DNA of 5,897 nt from Betaproteobacteria bacterium (GCA_019245555.1 JAFARH010000067.1:1-5897); one strand, 5' to 3'; counted from the first letter of the stretch, positions 1 through 5,897 are shown. The notes: a model not told the origin generated them from the sequence alone. Translations and numbers: made by a program.

Positions 1-143
1 GGCTGTTCGAACGACAGCAGTACGTTGCCCGCGCGCACCTTGCTGCGGCGGCCGTGTGGGCTCTCTACTTGAAAGGACGCCGGCGCCTGGGCGAGAACTG
101 TTCCCGCCTTTAGATCGCCCTCCTCCTCGTAGAGCACGTGCAC
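1..143 (-). CDS. RNB-family exoribonuclease (RNase II/R type), N-terminal fragment
   Basis: Only the first 47 codons are in the window; the gene continues past the left edge. Reading the - strand from a GTG at 143 gives a protein beginning MHVLYEEEGDLKAG. It continues with a QVESPHGRRSKV stretch and ends VLLSFEQ. From memory, betaproteobacterial RNB-domain ribonucleases encoded after mpl and the esterase begin in this way (an M-x-V-L/F-Y-E-E start, then a V-E-x-P-H-G-K/R-R-S-K segment). Such enzymes degrade RNA processively 3' to 5' in the cytoplasm, but the catalytic RNB domain is not visible here. The GTG follows the esterase stop with no gap (TGAGTG). A GGGG run at 150-153 lies 6 nt upstream and may act as a weak ribosome binding site, so translation is probably coupled. 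The family call rests on a short stretch and on gene context. Confidence 0.72.
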   Translation of the reverse strand, partial: MHVLYEEEGDLKAGTVLAQAPASFQVESPHGRRSKVRAGNVLLSFEQ

Positions 144-701
144 TCAGTACCCCGCGAACGCGAAGATGCGCGAGAGCTGCTGAGGGAAGCTCTGCAGGCT
201 GTGGTCACCACCCTGCACCACGACCTGCTCCGCGCCGGCATAGCGCTCAACTGCACGTCGGTAATCCAGTACCTCGTCGCCGGTTTCCACCAAAAGGAGA
301 TAGCGCGACGGGGTTAGCTTCGGCACATAGGCGGCCCGCCACTCCTCCAGATGTTCTTCGGTGAGCTTATAAGGCTCGCCGGTGTAGAGGTTCTTTTGGG
401 GCCCGAGGTAGGCACGTAGGCCGACGTGCGGGTCGATGGCTGGATTGATGAGCACCGCCTTGCCGCCACGCTTCTCGACCATGTACGTGGCATAGAAGCC
501 GCCGAGCGAGGAACCGAGATAGCAGACCGGTCCCCTGCCCTCCACGGTGGCTTCGATGAGCGCCAACGCCGCGTGCGCCGACACCGGAAGCGCCGGGCAA
601 GAGTAGTCGCGCCCGAGGCCGCGCTCCTCCATGTAGCGCTTCAGGAACTGGGCCTTGTGCGACTGGGGGGAGGAGTTGAAGCCGTGAAGATAGACGATCA
701 C
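144..701 (-). CDS. yqiA: YqiA-type alpha/beta-hydrolase esterase
   Basis: A 185-residue protein of the YqiA/UPF0227 esterase family (E. coli YqiA is of similar size, about 193 aa). It is a small cytoplasmic alpha/beta hydrolase active on short acyl esters; the physiological substrate is not established. The N-terminal strand and oxyanion region YLHGFNSSPQSHKA is at residues 4-17. The nucleophile elbow GSSLGG is at 63-68, with Ser65 as nucleophile. The acid is probably Asp142 in ETGDEVLDY, and the base is His167 in GGDHS, so the triad is complete. The start is the GTG at 701, because the conserved fold begins right there (VIVYLHGF). Open reading frame further upstream in this frame is only a shadow of mpl. 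The GTG overlaps the mpl stop (GTGA, 4 nt), which suggests translational coupling, and the gene ends flush against the next start. Confidence 0.92.
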   Translation of the reverse strand: MIVYLHGFNSSPQSHKAQFLKRYMEERGLGRDYSCPALPVSAHAALALIEATVEGRGPVCYLGSSLGGFYATYMVEKRGGKAVLINPAIDPHVGLRAYLGPQKNLYTGEPYKLTEEHLEEWRAAYVPKLTPSRYLLLVETGDEVLDYRRAVERYAGAEQVVVQGGDHSLQSFPQQLSRIFAFAGY

Positions 702-2062
702 GCCGCCGCCGCGCTTTGCAGGCGGCCAAGCAGCTTGGCGTGGATGCCGCCGAAACCGCCATTCGACATGACCAGGATGTGATCGCCGGAGCGCGCGTCC
801 GCCGCAATGGCAGAGACCAGCGAGTCGAGATCGTCGATAGCGCGCACCCGTGCACCGAGCGGCGCGAAGACGGCGCTGGCATCCCATCCGAGGTTCGAGC
901 TGAAAACGTAGACGCGATCCGCCTGCGCGAGGCTCGCCGGCAATGCATTCTTCATGACGCCGCGCTTCATGGTATTGGAGCGGGGCTCCAGCACCGCCAG
1001 GATGCGCGCCTGCCCGACTCGCTGCCGCAGACCGTCCAGCGTGGTGCGAATAGCCGTCGGATGGTGTGCGAAGTCGTCGTAGACCGTGATGCCCGCGGCG
1101 TGGCCGCGCACCTGCATTCGCCGACGCACACCCGAGAAGCTCGACAGGGCCTGAATCCCCTGCTCCGCCGATACCCCGACGTGCCTTGCAGCCGCGAGGG
1201 CGGCCAGCGCGTTCATGCGGTTGTGTTCGCCGAGTAATTGCCACTGCAGACGCCCATGTGATTTGCCTTGCCAGGCGATTTCGAAGCTGCCGTCTTTGTC
1301 GGCTGCAGCCGCGCTCCATTCGCCCGCGATTCCGAAGCGCTCAATAGGGCTCCAGGCCCCCTTTGTAAGTACTCGCTCTAAAGCTACATCCTGTCCGTTT
1401 ACAACTAAAAGACCGCTTCTGGGTACTATCCGCACGAAGTGGTTAAATTGTCGTTCAATCGCTGCAAGATCGTCGAATATGTCTGCATGATCGAACTCTA
1501 AATTGTTCAGAATGGCCGTCTTTGGACGGTAGTGGACGAATTTGGAGCGCTTGTCGAAGAACGCGGTGTCGTACTCATCCGCCTCTATGACGAAAAGGTC
1601 GCCGCCGGTGTGGCGCGCTGACACCGGAAAGTCGACTGGAACGCCCCCGATCAGGAAGCTGGGCGACTTGCCGGCGCTCTCCAGGATCCAAGCCAGCATC
1701 GCCGAGACGGTGGTCTTGCCATGCGTGCCTGCCACGGCCAAAACGTGGCGCCCGGTGAGAACGTGGTCGGCGAGCCATTGAGGGCCTGAGACGTAACGCT
1801 CGCCCCGGTCGAGGATCGCCTCCATTAGCGGGTTGCCCCGGGTCACGACGTTGCCGACGACCCAGAGGTCGGGCTTTAGCTTTAACTGATCCTCGCCGAA
1901 GCCCTCGATCAGCTTGATGCCGAGCGCCGCGAGCTGGTCGCTCATAGGTGGATAGACGTTCGCGTCACATCCCGTCACGCGGTAACCCGCGGCGCTCGCA
2001 ATGGCCGCGATTCCACCCATGAAAGTGCCGCAGATGCCGAGGATGTGGAGGTGTTGGGCCAC
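698..2062 (-). CDS. mpl: UDP-N-acetylmuramate:L-alanyl-gamma-D-glutamyl-meso-diaminopimelate ligase (Mpl)
   Basis: A 454-residue Mur-ligase family enzyme for peptidoglycan recycling in the cytoplasm. It joins the recovered tripeptide L-Ala-gamma-D-Glu-meso-DAP to UDP-MurNAc using ATP. The N-terminal signature HILGICGTFMGG (6-17) and DANVYPPMS (33-41) distinguish Mpl from MurC. The P-loop AGTHGKTT is at 111-118 and the Mur central motif ILNNLEFDHADIF at 184-196. LGEHNRMNALAA (277-288), DDFAHHPTA (329-337) and LEPRSNTMKRG (358-368) complete the ATP, metal and C-terminal domain motifs. I chose the GTG at 2062 because Mpl proteins begin just before HILGICGT. The ATG at 2131 would add 23 unrelated residues and run into the divergent gene. 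No clear Shine-Dalgarno sequence precedes the GTG. Codons for about residues 187-236 are unusually A+T-rich (see findings). It heads the operon with the esterase and the RNB gene. Confidence 0.95.
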   Translation of the reverse strand: MAQHLHILGICGTFMGGIAAIASAAGYRVTGCDANVYPPMSDQLAALGIKLIEGFGEDQLKLKPDLWVVGNVVTRGNPLMEAILDRGERYVSGPQWLADHVLTGRHVLAVAGTHGKTTVSAMLAWILESAGKSPSFLIGGVPVDFPVSARHTGGDLFVIEADEYDTAFFDKRSKFVHYRPKTAILNNLEFDHADIFDDLAAIERQFNHFVRIVPRSGLLVVNGQDVALERVLTKGAWSPIERFGIAGEWSAAAADKDGSFEIAWQGKSHGRLQWQLLGEHNRMNALAALAAARHVGVSAEQGIQALSSFSGVRRRMQVRGHAAGITVYDDFAHHPTAIRTTLDGLRQRVGQARILAVLEPRSNTMKRGVMKNALPASLAQADRVYVFSSNLGWDASAVFAPLGARVRAIDDLDSLVSAIAADARSGDHILVMSNGGFGGIHAKLLGRLQSAAAA

Positions 2063-2087
2063 GAGACAGACGCCGGAGGGAGCGCCG

Positions 2088-2093
2088 ATTCTA
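2088..2093 (-). promoter_or_regulatory. possible -10 element for mpl
   Basis: On the - strand the hexamer TAGAAT lies 25 nt upstream of the mpl GTG and would give a 5' leader of about 19 nt. The divergent gap (2063-2104) is only 42 bp, so any mpl promoter must lie in it or inside the opposing gene. I see no good -35 hexamer 16-18 nt upstream. The call is an inference from position and a single hexamer. Confidence 0.22.
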
Positions 2094-2098
2094 GAGGA
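2093..2098 (+). promoter_or_regulatory. ribosome binding site of the hypothetical gene
   Basis: AGAGGA lies 6 nt before the ATG at 2105, a standard Shine-Dalgarno spacing. This decides in favour of 2105 over the in-frame ATGs at 2120 and 2150, which lack a comparable site. Confidence 0.6.
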
Positions 2099-2104
2099 TG
2101 ACCT

Positions 2105-2743
2105 ATGATTGATCCGCCCATGCCCCGCCATAGCAATCGCCGCACGGACATGCGCGCACGCATCGCAGCCGCCGCCGCTCGCCTCATGGCAGAGGACGGC
2201 ATCGACGACTTCGCGTTGGCGAAACGCAAGGCCGCGCGCCAGCTCGGCGCCCCCGAAACAGAGTCCCTCCCGCGCAACGACGAGATCGAGGCCGAGCTGC
2301 GTGCCTACCGCGACCTATACCAAGCCGACGAGCATCCGCAGGTTATCGCCGAGCTTCGCCGCATCGCGCTCGGTGTCATGCAGACGCTCGAGCATTTCAG
2401 CCCCTATCTAACGGGGCCGGTCCTGAAGGGAACCGCTGGGCCCTATGCCGAGATCGAACTGCAGCTCTTTCCCGATAGCGCCAAGGACGTCGAGATCTTC
2501 CTGCTTGATCGAAACATCGCCTTCACAACCCACGAAGGCCGCCGTTTTTCGGGCGACCAGACCCGGGCGGCCAGCTTCATTTCCCTGCAGTGGCAGGGCG
2601 TCCCAGTACGCCTAGCCGTCCTCGATCCAAGGGACGAGCGGCTGGCCTTAAAAACTTCCCAACCCGGACGGGCAATCGAACGGGCCGGCATAGCCGAAGT
2701 GGGTGCTATCTTATCGCGCGAAAATGATGGCAAAGGTGGATAA
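2105..2743 (+). CDS. conserved hypothetical protein, nucleotidyltransferase-like middle region
   Basis: A 212-residue soluble protein with no signal peptide or membrane segment. Function is not established. The N-terminal third is helical and basic-acidic, with the stretch LMAEDGIDDFALAKRKAARQ (residues 28-47). I recall closely similar proteins as hypotheticals in other proteobacteria. The centre reads LTGPVLKGTAGPYAEIELQL (102-121), then PDSAKDVEIFLLDRNI (123-138), and later a PVRLAVLD strand (167-174). The order Gly-Thr, about six residues, acidic-h-acidic-h, then a later strand ending in Asp resembles the minimal (MNT/pol-beta-like) nucleotidyltransferase core. The two metal-binding positions would be Glu116 and Glu118 instead of the usual Asp, so activity is uncertain. 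It is transcribed divergently from mpl and followed by a terminator-like hairpin, so it may be monocistronic. Real-gene confidence is high; the functional hint is weak. Confidence 0.8.
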   Translation: MIDPPMPRHSNRRTDMRARIAAAAARLMAEDGIDDFALAKRKAARQLGAPETESLPRNDEIEAELRAYRDLYQADEHPQVIAELRRIALGVMQTLEHFSPYLTGPVLKGTAGPYAEIELQLFPDSAKDVEIFLLDRNIAFTTHEGRRFSGDQTRAASFISLQWQGVPVRLAVLDPRDERLALKTSQPGRAIERAGIAEVGAILSRENDGKGG

Positions 2744-2752
2744 TTTCACACA

Positions 2753-2787
2753 AAGATCGCCGAATGTCGTCGATCTTGTCTTCTTGA
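2753..2787 (+). terminator. probable rho-independent terminator after the hypothetical gene
   Basis: The arms AAGATCG (2753-2759) and CGATCTT (2771-2777) are perfect inverted repeats. Inside them CGA/TCG (2761-2763 with 2767-2769) also pairs across one mismatch, closing an ATG triloop. The result is a 10-pair hairpin starting 9 nt after the stop codon. The tail GTCTTCTT is T-rich but not a clean T run, so termination strength is uncertain. Confidence 0.5.
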
Positions 2788-2907
2788 GTCCCATCGTCTT
2801 CGAGGGCCGAAAATCGGTCTAGTCGGCGCGGAAGACGGGGCTGTGCACCCCGGGCTAGAATTGCGGCCTTCTGCAGCTATCCATACCGAAAATGCATCGA
2901 ACTGGCC

Positions 2908-2913
2908 GGAAGG
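2908..2913 (+). promoter_or_regulatory. ribosome binding site of accB
   Basis: GGAAGG is the only purine-rich Shine-Dalgarno-like run before the accB ATG at 2925. The 11-nt gap is longer than usual, so the match is plausible rather than ideal. Confidence 0.45.
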
Positions 2914-2924
2914 TGCAGTCTTAA

Positions 2925-3395
2925 ATGGACCTTCGAAAGCTCAAGAAGCTGATCGACCTCGTCCAAGAGTCCGGGATCGCCGAGTTGGAGATCACTGAGG
3001 GCGAGGAGAAGGTCAAGATCGTGAAGGGCGGGACGGCCGCCATGGTAGCGGCTGCACCGACCATGGCTCCCGCAGTGGCAGCCGCCGGCGTAGCCCCCCG
3101 TTCTGCGCCCGCAGCCCACCCCGCGGCTGCCCCGGCAGTCGAGCCAGCCGCCGCGCAAGAAGGTCACGTGGTCAAGGCGCCGATGGTGGGCACCTTTTAT
3201 CGTTCCCCGTCGCCCGACGCTAAGGTGTTCGTCGAGGTCGGCCAAGCGGTGAAGGAGGGCGACACGATCTGCATCATCGAGGCAATGAAGCTGATGAATG
3301 AGATCGAAGCGGACGCCTCCGGCACAGTCAAGGCGATCCTGGTCGAGAACGGCCAGCCGGTGGAATACGGGCAACCGCTTTTCATCCTCGCCTAG
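2925..3395 (+). CDS. accB: biotin carboxyl carrier protein of acetyl-CoA carboxylase (BCCP)
   Basis: A 156-residue protein, the same length as E. coli AccB. It carries the biotin that shuttles CO2 from biotin carboxylase to the carboxyltransferase in the first step of fatty acid synthesis. The N-terminal segment ([17 protein letters not shown], 1-17) is the region that contacts AccC and self-associates. Residues about 38-78 are an Ala/Pro-rich flexible linker. The C-terminal biotinyl domain begins near residue 81. It includes the thumb-type insertion [10 protein letters not shown] (91-100) typical of bacterial BCCP and the biotinylation motif EAMKLMNE (119-126), with Lys122 as the modified residue. 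The ATG at 2925 gives the canonical N terminus. The stop TAG is followed at once by the accC ATG. Expression of accBC is autoregulated by AccB in E. coli; whether that holds here cannot be seen. Confidence 0.97.
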   Translation: MDLRKLKKLIDLVQESGIAELEITEGEEKVKIVKGGTAAMVAAAPTMAPAVAAAGVAPRSAPAAHPAAAPAVEPAAAQEGHVVKAPMVGTFYRSPSPDAKVFVEVGQAVKEGDTICIIEAMKLMNEIEADASGTVKAILVENGQPVEYGQPLFILA

Positions 3396-4754
3396 ATGTT
3401 CGAGAAGATCCTGATCGCCAACCGCGGCGAGATCGCGCTGCGCATCCAGCGCGCCTGCCGCGAGATGGGCATCCGCACGGTAGTGGTCCACTCCGAAGCC
3501 GATACGGAGGCGAAGTACGTAAAGCTCGCCGATGAATCGGTGTGCATCGGCCCGCCGCCCGCGGCGTCGAGCTATCTCAACATTCCCGCGATCATCAGCG
3601 CGGCGGAAGTGACGGACGCCGAAGCGATCCATCCGGGATATGGCTTTCTCGCCGAGAACGCCGACTTTGCCGAGAAGGTCGAGCGCTCGGGCTTCGTCTT
3701 CGTAGGCCCACGGCCCGAGAACATCCGCCTGATGGGCGACAAGGTGAGCGCCAAGGCGGCGATGATCAAGGCGGGCGTGCCGACGGTGCCGGGCTCCGAC
3801 GGCGCTCTGCCGGAGGACGGCAAAGAGATCGTTCGCATCGCCCGGAAGATCGGATATCCGGTGATCATCAAGGCATCGGGCGGCGGCGGCGGGCGTGGCA
3901 TGCGCGTAGTGCATACCGAAGCGGCGCTCCTCAACGCGGTCAACATGACGCGTAGCGAGGCGCAGGCGGCGTTCGCCAATCCGGTGGTCTACCTCGAGAA
4001 ATACCTCGAGCATCCGCGCCATATCGAGATCCAGATCCTGGCTGACGGCCAGAAGAATGCGATTCATCTCGGCGAACGCGATTGTTCGCTGCAGCGCAGG
4101 CACCAGAAGGTCATGGAGGAAGCGCCCGCCCCCGAGCTGCCACAGAAGCTGAGGGAAAAAATCGGCGAGCGTTGCGTGGAAGCCTGCCGCAAGATCGGCT
4201 ACCGCGGCGCCGGCACTTTCGAATTCCTTTTCGAGGAGGACGAGTTCTACTTCATCGAGATGAATACGCGCATCCAGGTCGAGCACCCGGTGACCGAAAT
4301 GATCACCGGCGTCGATCTCGTGCAGGAGCAGATTCGCGTGGCGGCAGGGGAGAAGCTGCGCTTCCGCCAGAAGGACATCGTGCTCCGCGGTCACGCGCTC
4401 GAGTGCCGCATTAACGCCGAAGACCCTTACCGCTTCACGCCGTCGCCCGGAAAGATCACTTCGTACCATCCGCCCGGCGGGCCCGGCATTCGAGTCGATT
4501 CACATGTCTACCAGGGTTACAGCGTGCCGCCCTATTACGACTCGATGGTGGGAAAGGTCATCGCCTACGGCGCGACGCGCGAGCAGGCGATTGGGCGCAT
4601 GCGCATCGCGCTCTCCGAAATGGTGGTGGAGGGGATCCTCACCAACATCCCGCTGCATCGCGAGCTCCTCAACGACACGCGTTTTGTGCGGGGCGGAGTC
4701 TCGATCCACTATCTCGAGCAGAAGCTCGCACAGGAGCAAGCGAAGAAGAAGTGA
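3396..4754 (+). CDS. accC: biotin carboxylase subunit of acetyl-CoA carboxylase
   Basis: A 452-residue ATP-grasp enzyme (E. coli AccC has 449). It carboxylates the biotin on AccB using ATP and bicarbonate. The N-terminal domain starts [14 protein letters not shown] (4-17), with [10 protein letters not shown] at 79-88. The ATP-grasp domain has Lys116, Lys159, the glycine-rich loop SGGGGGRGM (161-169), His209 and Lys238. The metal ligands are Glu276 and Glu288, and the catalytic segment [11 protein letters not shown] (288-298) contains Asn290, Arg292 and Glu296. Arg338 follows in ECRINAEDP. All match E. coli positions one for one, so the enzyme should be active. The ATG abuts the accB stop (TAGATG), implying coupled translation at a matched ratio. 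The C-terminal tail is short and Lys/Gln-rich. The stop overlaps the prmA start region. Confidence 0.98.
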   Translation: MFEKILIANRGEIALRIQRACREMGIRTVVVHSEADTEAKYVKLADESVCIGPPPAASSYLNIPAIISAAEVTDAEAIHPGYGFLAENADFAEKVERSGFVFVGPRPENIRLMGDKVSAKAAMIKAGVPTVPGSDGALPEDGKEIVRIARKIGYPVIIKASGGGGGRGMRVVHTEAALLNAVNMTRSEAQAAFANPVVYLEKYLEHPRHIEIQILADGQKNAIHLGERDCSLQRRHQKVMEEAPAPELPQKLREKIGERCVEACRKIGYRGAGTFEFLFEEDEFYFIEMNTRIQVEHPVTEMITGVDLVQEQIRVAAGEKLRFRQKDIVLRGHALECRINAEDPYRFTPSPGKITSYHPPGGPGIRVDSHVYQGYSVPPYYDSMVGKVIAYGATREQAIGRMRIALSEMVVEGILTNIPLHRELLNDTRFVRGGVSIHYLEQKLAQEQAKKK

Positions 4755-5581
4755 TGCCTTCGCTCGCGCTTCGCCTGGAGGTCGAGGCCGCGGCAGCCGA
4801 AGCGCTGAGCGATGCGCTGCTCGAGGCGGGCGCCCAATCGGTGAGCATCGAATCGCCCGACGCGCCGCGCAGTGTCTTGAGCGCGCTTTTCGCGCAGAGC
4901 AGCAATCCGGCTGTCACGTTACGCAGCGTGCTCGAAGTCTGCGGCCAGTCGCCAGACGTCCGCTATACGGTGGAGACGGTGCCCGACGACGATTGGGTGC
5001 GTCGCAGCCAGTCGCAATTCACGCCGATCGCACTCGAGCGCCTATGGATCGGGGCGAGCTGGCACGAGGCGCCGGCCGACGCGCAGCTCGTCGTACGCAT
5101 CGATCCAGGCCTCGCGTTCGGTACCGGCAGTCATCCGACGACGAAGCTCATGCTGCGCTTCCTCGAGCGCACCGTGCGCGGCGGCGATCGCGTCCTCGAT
5201 TACGGCTGTGGTTCCGGCGTCCTCGCCATCGCCGCGGCCAAGCTCGGGGCTTCGCACGTTGCGGCGGTCGACATCGATCCGCAGGCTGTGAGTGTCACGG
5301 ACGAAAATTCACGCGCCAACGGTGCAAACGTCAGCGCCTACCTGCCGGAGGCACTGCCTGCGGACCGCTATGATGTGATCGTGGCCAACATCCTCGCGCA
5401 ACCGCTGATCGACCTCGCACCGATGCTCAGTGCGCAAGCGGAGCAGGGCACACGCCTCGCGCTCGCCGGAATCCTGGAGTCGCAAGCCGCAGATGTGGCG
5501 AAGGCCTACGCCGCGCGTTTCGAGATCAGCGTGTCCGAGCGCGACGAAGGCTGGGCATTGCTCACCGGAGTAGGGCGTTGA
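4754..5581 (+). CDS. prmA: ribosomal protein L11 methyltransferase
   Basis: A 275-residue S-adenosylmethionine-dependent methyltransferase that trimethylates ribosomal protein L11 in the cytoplasm. The N-terminal substrate domain starts [10 protein letters not shown] and includes EALSDALLEAGAQSVSIE (16-33). The linker motif DPGLAFGTGSHPTT is at 117-130, SAM-binding motif I LDYGCGSG at 148-155, and the acidic loop DIDPQA at 173-178. The PrmA signature NILAQPL is at 212-218, followed by LAGILESQ (237-244). The start could be the GTG at 4751 (GTGA overlap with accC) or the ATG at 4754 (TGATG, 1-nt overlap). I prefer the ATG because PrmA proteins begin with M-P, and the purine run GAAGAAGAAG lies just upstream. 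The protein is shorter than E. coli PrmA (293 aa), with residues missing around position 36-40. Downstream placement after accC is usual in betaproteobacteria. Confidence 0.95.
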   Translation: MPSLALRLEVEAAAAEALSDALLEAGAQSVSIESPDAPRSVLSALFAQSSNPAVTLRSVLEVCGQSPDVRYTVETVPDDDWVRRSQSQFTPIALERLWIGASWHEAPADAQLVVRIDPGLAFGTGSHPTTKLMLRFLERTVRGGDRVLDYGCGSGVLAIAAAKLGASHVAAVDIDPQAVSVTDENSRANGANVSAYLPEALPADRYDVIVANILAQPLIDLAPMLSAQAEQGTRLALAGILESQAADVAKAYAARFEISVSERDEGWALLTGVGR

Positions 5582-5897
5582 GCCTCACTACCCGCTGTCC
5601 CGTTTGCGGCACAACCTTTCGCGTCCACTCAACGCAGCTCGCTGCGCATTCCGGCACCGTGCGCTGCGGCAAGTGCGGCGGCGTATTCAACGGCGTCGCT
5701 GCGCTCGTGGAGGAGGGCGAAGAGCGCCTAGCGCTTGAACCTTCTCCGCAACTCGGCCTTTTCGATCCGGGCCGGCGGCAACCCGAGGCGGTTGCAGACC
5801 CGAATGCACCGCTTCCTGACTTTCTCGCCGACGATCCGGCCTCGCGCCGCGCGCGCTGGCTATGGATGGGCGCTGCTTTTCTTGCGGCGAGCGTGAT
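5578..5897 (+). CDS. zinc-ribbon / DUF3426-type membrane protein, N-terminal part
   Basis: 106 codons are visible; the gene runs off the right edge. The N terminus MSLTTRCPVCGTTFRV (1-16) followed by VRCGKCGGVFNG (28-39) forms a four-cysteine zinc ribbon with CxxC pairs at Cys7/Cys10 and Cys30/Cys33. This is the MJ0042-type finger found at the start of DUF3426 proteins. An acidic, Pro-rich linker follows (about 45-88), including GLFDPG. Then comes a basic RRAR patch and the start of a hydrophobic segment, WLWMGAAFLAASV (94-106), probably the single transmembrane helix. The start is a TTG at 5578 overlapping the prmA stop (TTGA). It is the only start that keeps the MSLTTRCP form I expect for this family. 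The role is unknown; the protein is regularly found after prmA. The DUF3426 domain itself would lie beyond the window. Confidence 0.82.
   Translation, partial: MSLTTRCPVCGTTFRVHSTQLAAHSGTVRCGKCGGVFNGVAALVEEGEERLALEPSPQLGLFDPGRRQPEAVADPNAPLPDFLADDPASRRARWLWMGAAFLAASV

Larger units (their letters stand above)
2744..2924 (+). other. intergenic region upstream of accB
   Basis: No convincing gene was found in these 181 nt. The region holds three short inverted repeats: 2753-2777, 2804-2820 (stem of 7 pairs including two G-U, loop AAA) and 2836-2852 (CGGGG/CCCCG, 7-nt loop). A TAGAAT hexamer at 2856-2861 could be a -10 box for the acc operon but lacks a good -35. A GGAAGG at 2908-2913 precedes the accB ATG by 11 nt, a long spacing for a ribosome binding site. 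The acc promoter is expected here because the upstream gene appears to be terminated, but the sequence does not locate it firmly. Confidence 0.5.

Noticed and set aside
56..364. 102-codon + strand frame at the left end
   Set aside because: It is opposite the RNB gene start and the esterase, and the product is Pro/Arg-rich without any recognisable domain.
702..1319. Upstream extension of the esterase reading frame to an ATG at 1319
   Set aside because: The extra 206 residues overlap mpl in another frame and are Arg/Gly/Ala-rich noise. The YqiA fold starts at the GTG at 701.
2104..2109. TATGAT, a good -10 match overlapping the ATG of the hypothetical gene
   Set aside because: No -35 hexamer at 17 nt upstream. 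It would place the transcript start inside the gene and require the ATG at 2120 or 2150, neither with a good ribosome binding site.
2063..2131. Longer mpl start at the ATG at 2131
   Set aside because: It would add 23 residues with no Mpl similarity and overlap the start of the divergent gene; Mpl proteins begin close to HILGICGT.
2877..4469. Open frame of 530 codons on the - strand opposite accB and accC
   Set aside because: It is antisense to two clearly real genes with fully conserved catalytic residues. Its translation is rich in Arg, His, Leu and Asp as expected from the reverse of high-G+C codons, and no domain is recognisable.
4504..5373. 289-codon + strand frame across the accC/prmA junction
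   Set aside because: It overlaps two real genes in another frame and its product is Arg/Ser-rich low-complexity sequence typical of a frame shadow.
1..5897. An undescribed defence, mobile or secretion system
   Set aside because: I looked for transposases, integrases, toxin-antitoxin pairs, repeat arrays and clusters of unknown genes. All but one of the genes belong to known housekeeping families, and the single unassigned gene stands alone.

Overview
The window (about 60-65% G+C by eye) looks like ordinary chromosomal DNA of a betaproteobacterium. The reasons are the protein sequences, the accB-accC-prmA-zinc-ribbon gene order on the + strand and the mpl-yqiA-RNB gene order on the - strand. 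The genus cannot be read from the sequence. I see no mobile element, CRISPR array, tRNA or rRNA.

Layout. The - strand (positions 2062 down to 1) carries a tight operon. It starts with mpl (peptidoglycan recycling ligase), followed by a yqiA-like alpha/beta-hydrolase esterase and then the first 47 codons of an RNB-family exoribonuclease that runs off the left edge. All three genes start with GTG. Neighbouring genes overlap by 4 nt or abut exactly. A 42-bp divergent gap separates mpl from a + strand gene (2105-2743) for a conserved hypothetical protein whose middle resembles a nucleotidyltransferase fold. After it come a terminator-like hairpin and a 181-nt intergenic region with no gene.

From 2925 a second tight operon runs to the right edge. 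It contains accB (biotin carrier protein), accC (biotin carboxylase), prmA (ribosomal protein L11 methyltransferase) and the 5' part of a zinc-ribbon/DUF3426-type membrane protein. Every junction is zero-gap or overlapping, which implies coupled translation.

Function. AccB and AccC form the biotin carboxylase half of acetyl-CoA carboxylase, the first step of fatty acid synthesis. PrmA methylates ribosomal protein L11. Mpl reattaches recycled tripeptide to UDP-MurNAc. All key catalytic residues I could check are present in Mpl, YqiA, AccB, AccC and PrmA.

I found no convincing new system. The points that deserve a look are: no aroQ before accB; an A+T-rich, rare-codon island inside mpl; a PrmA with a shortened N-terminal region; and the unassigned hypothetical protein with acidic residues in a nucleotidyltransferase-like motif.
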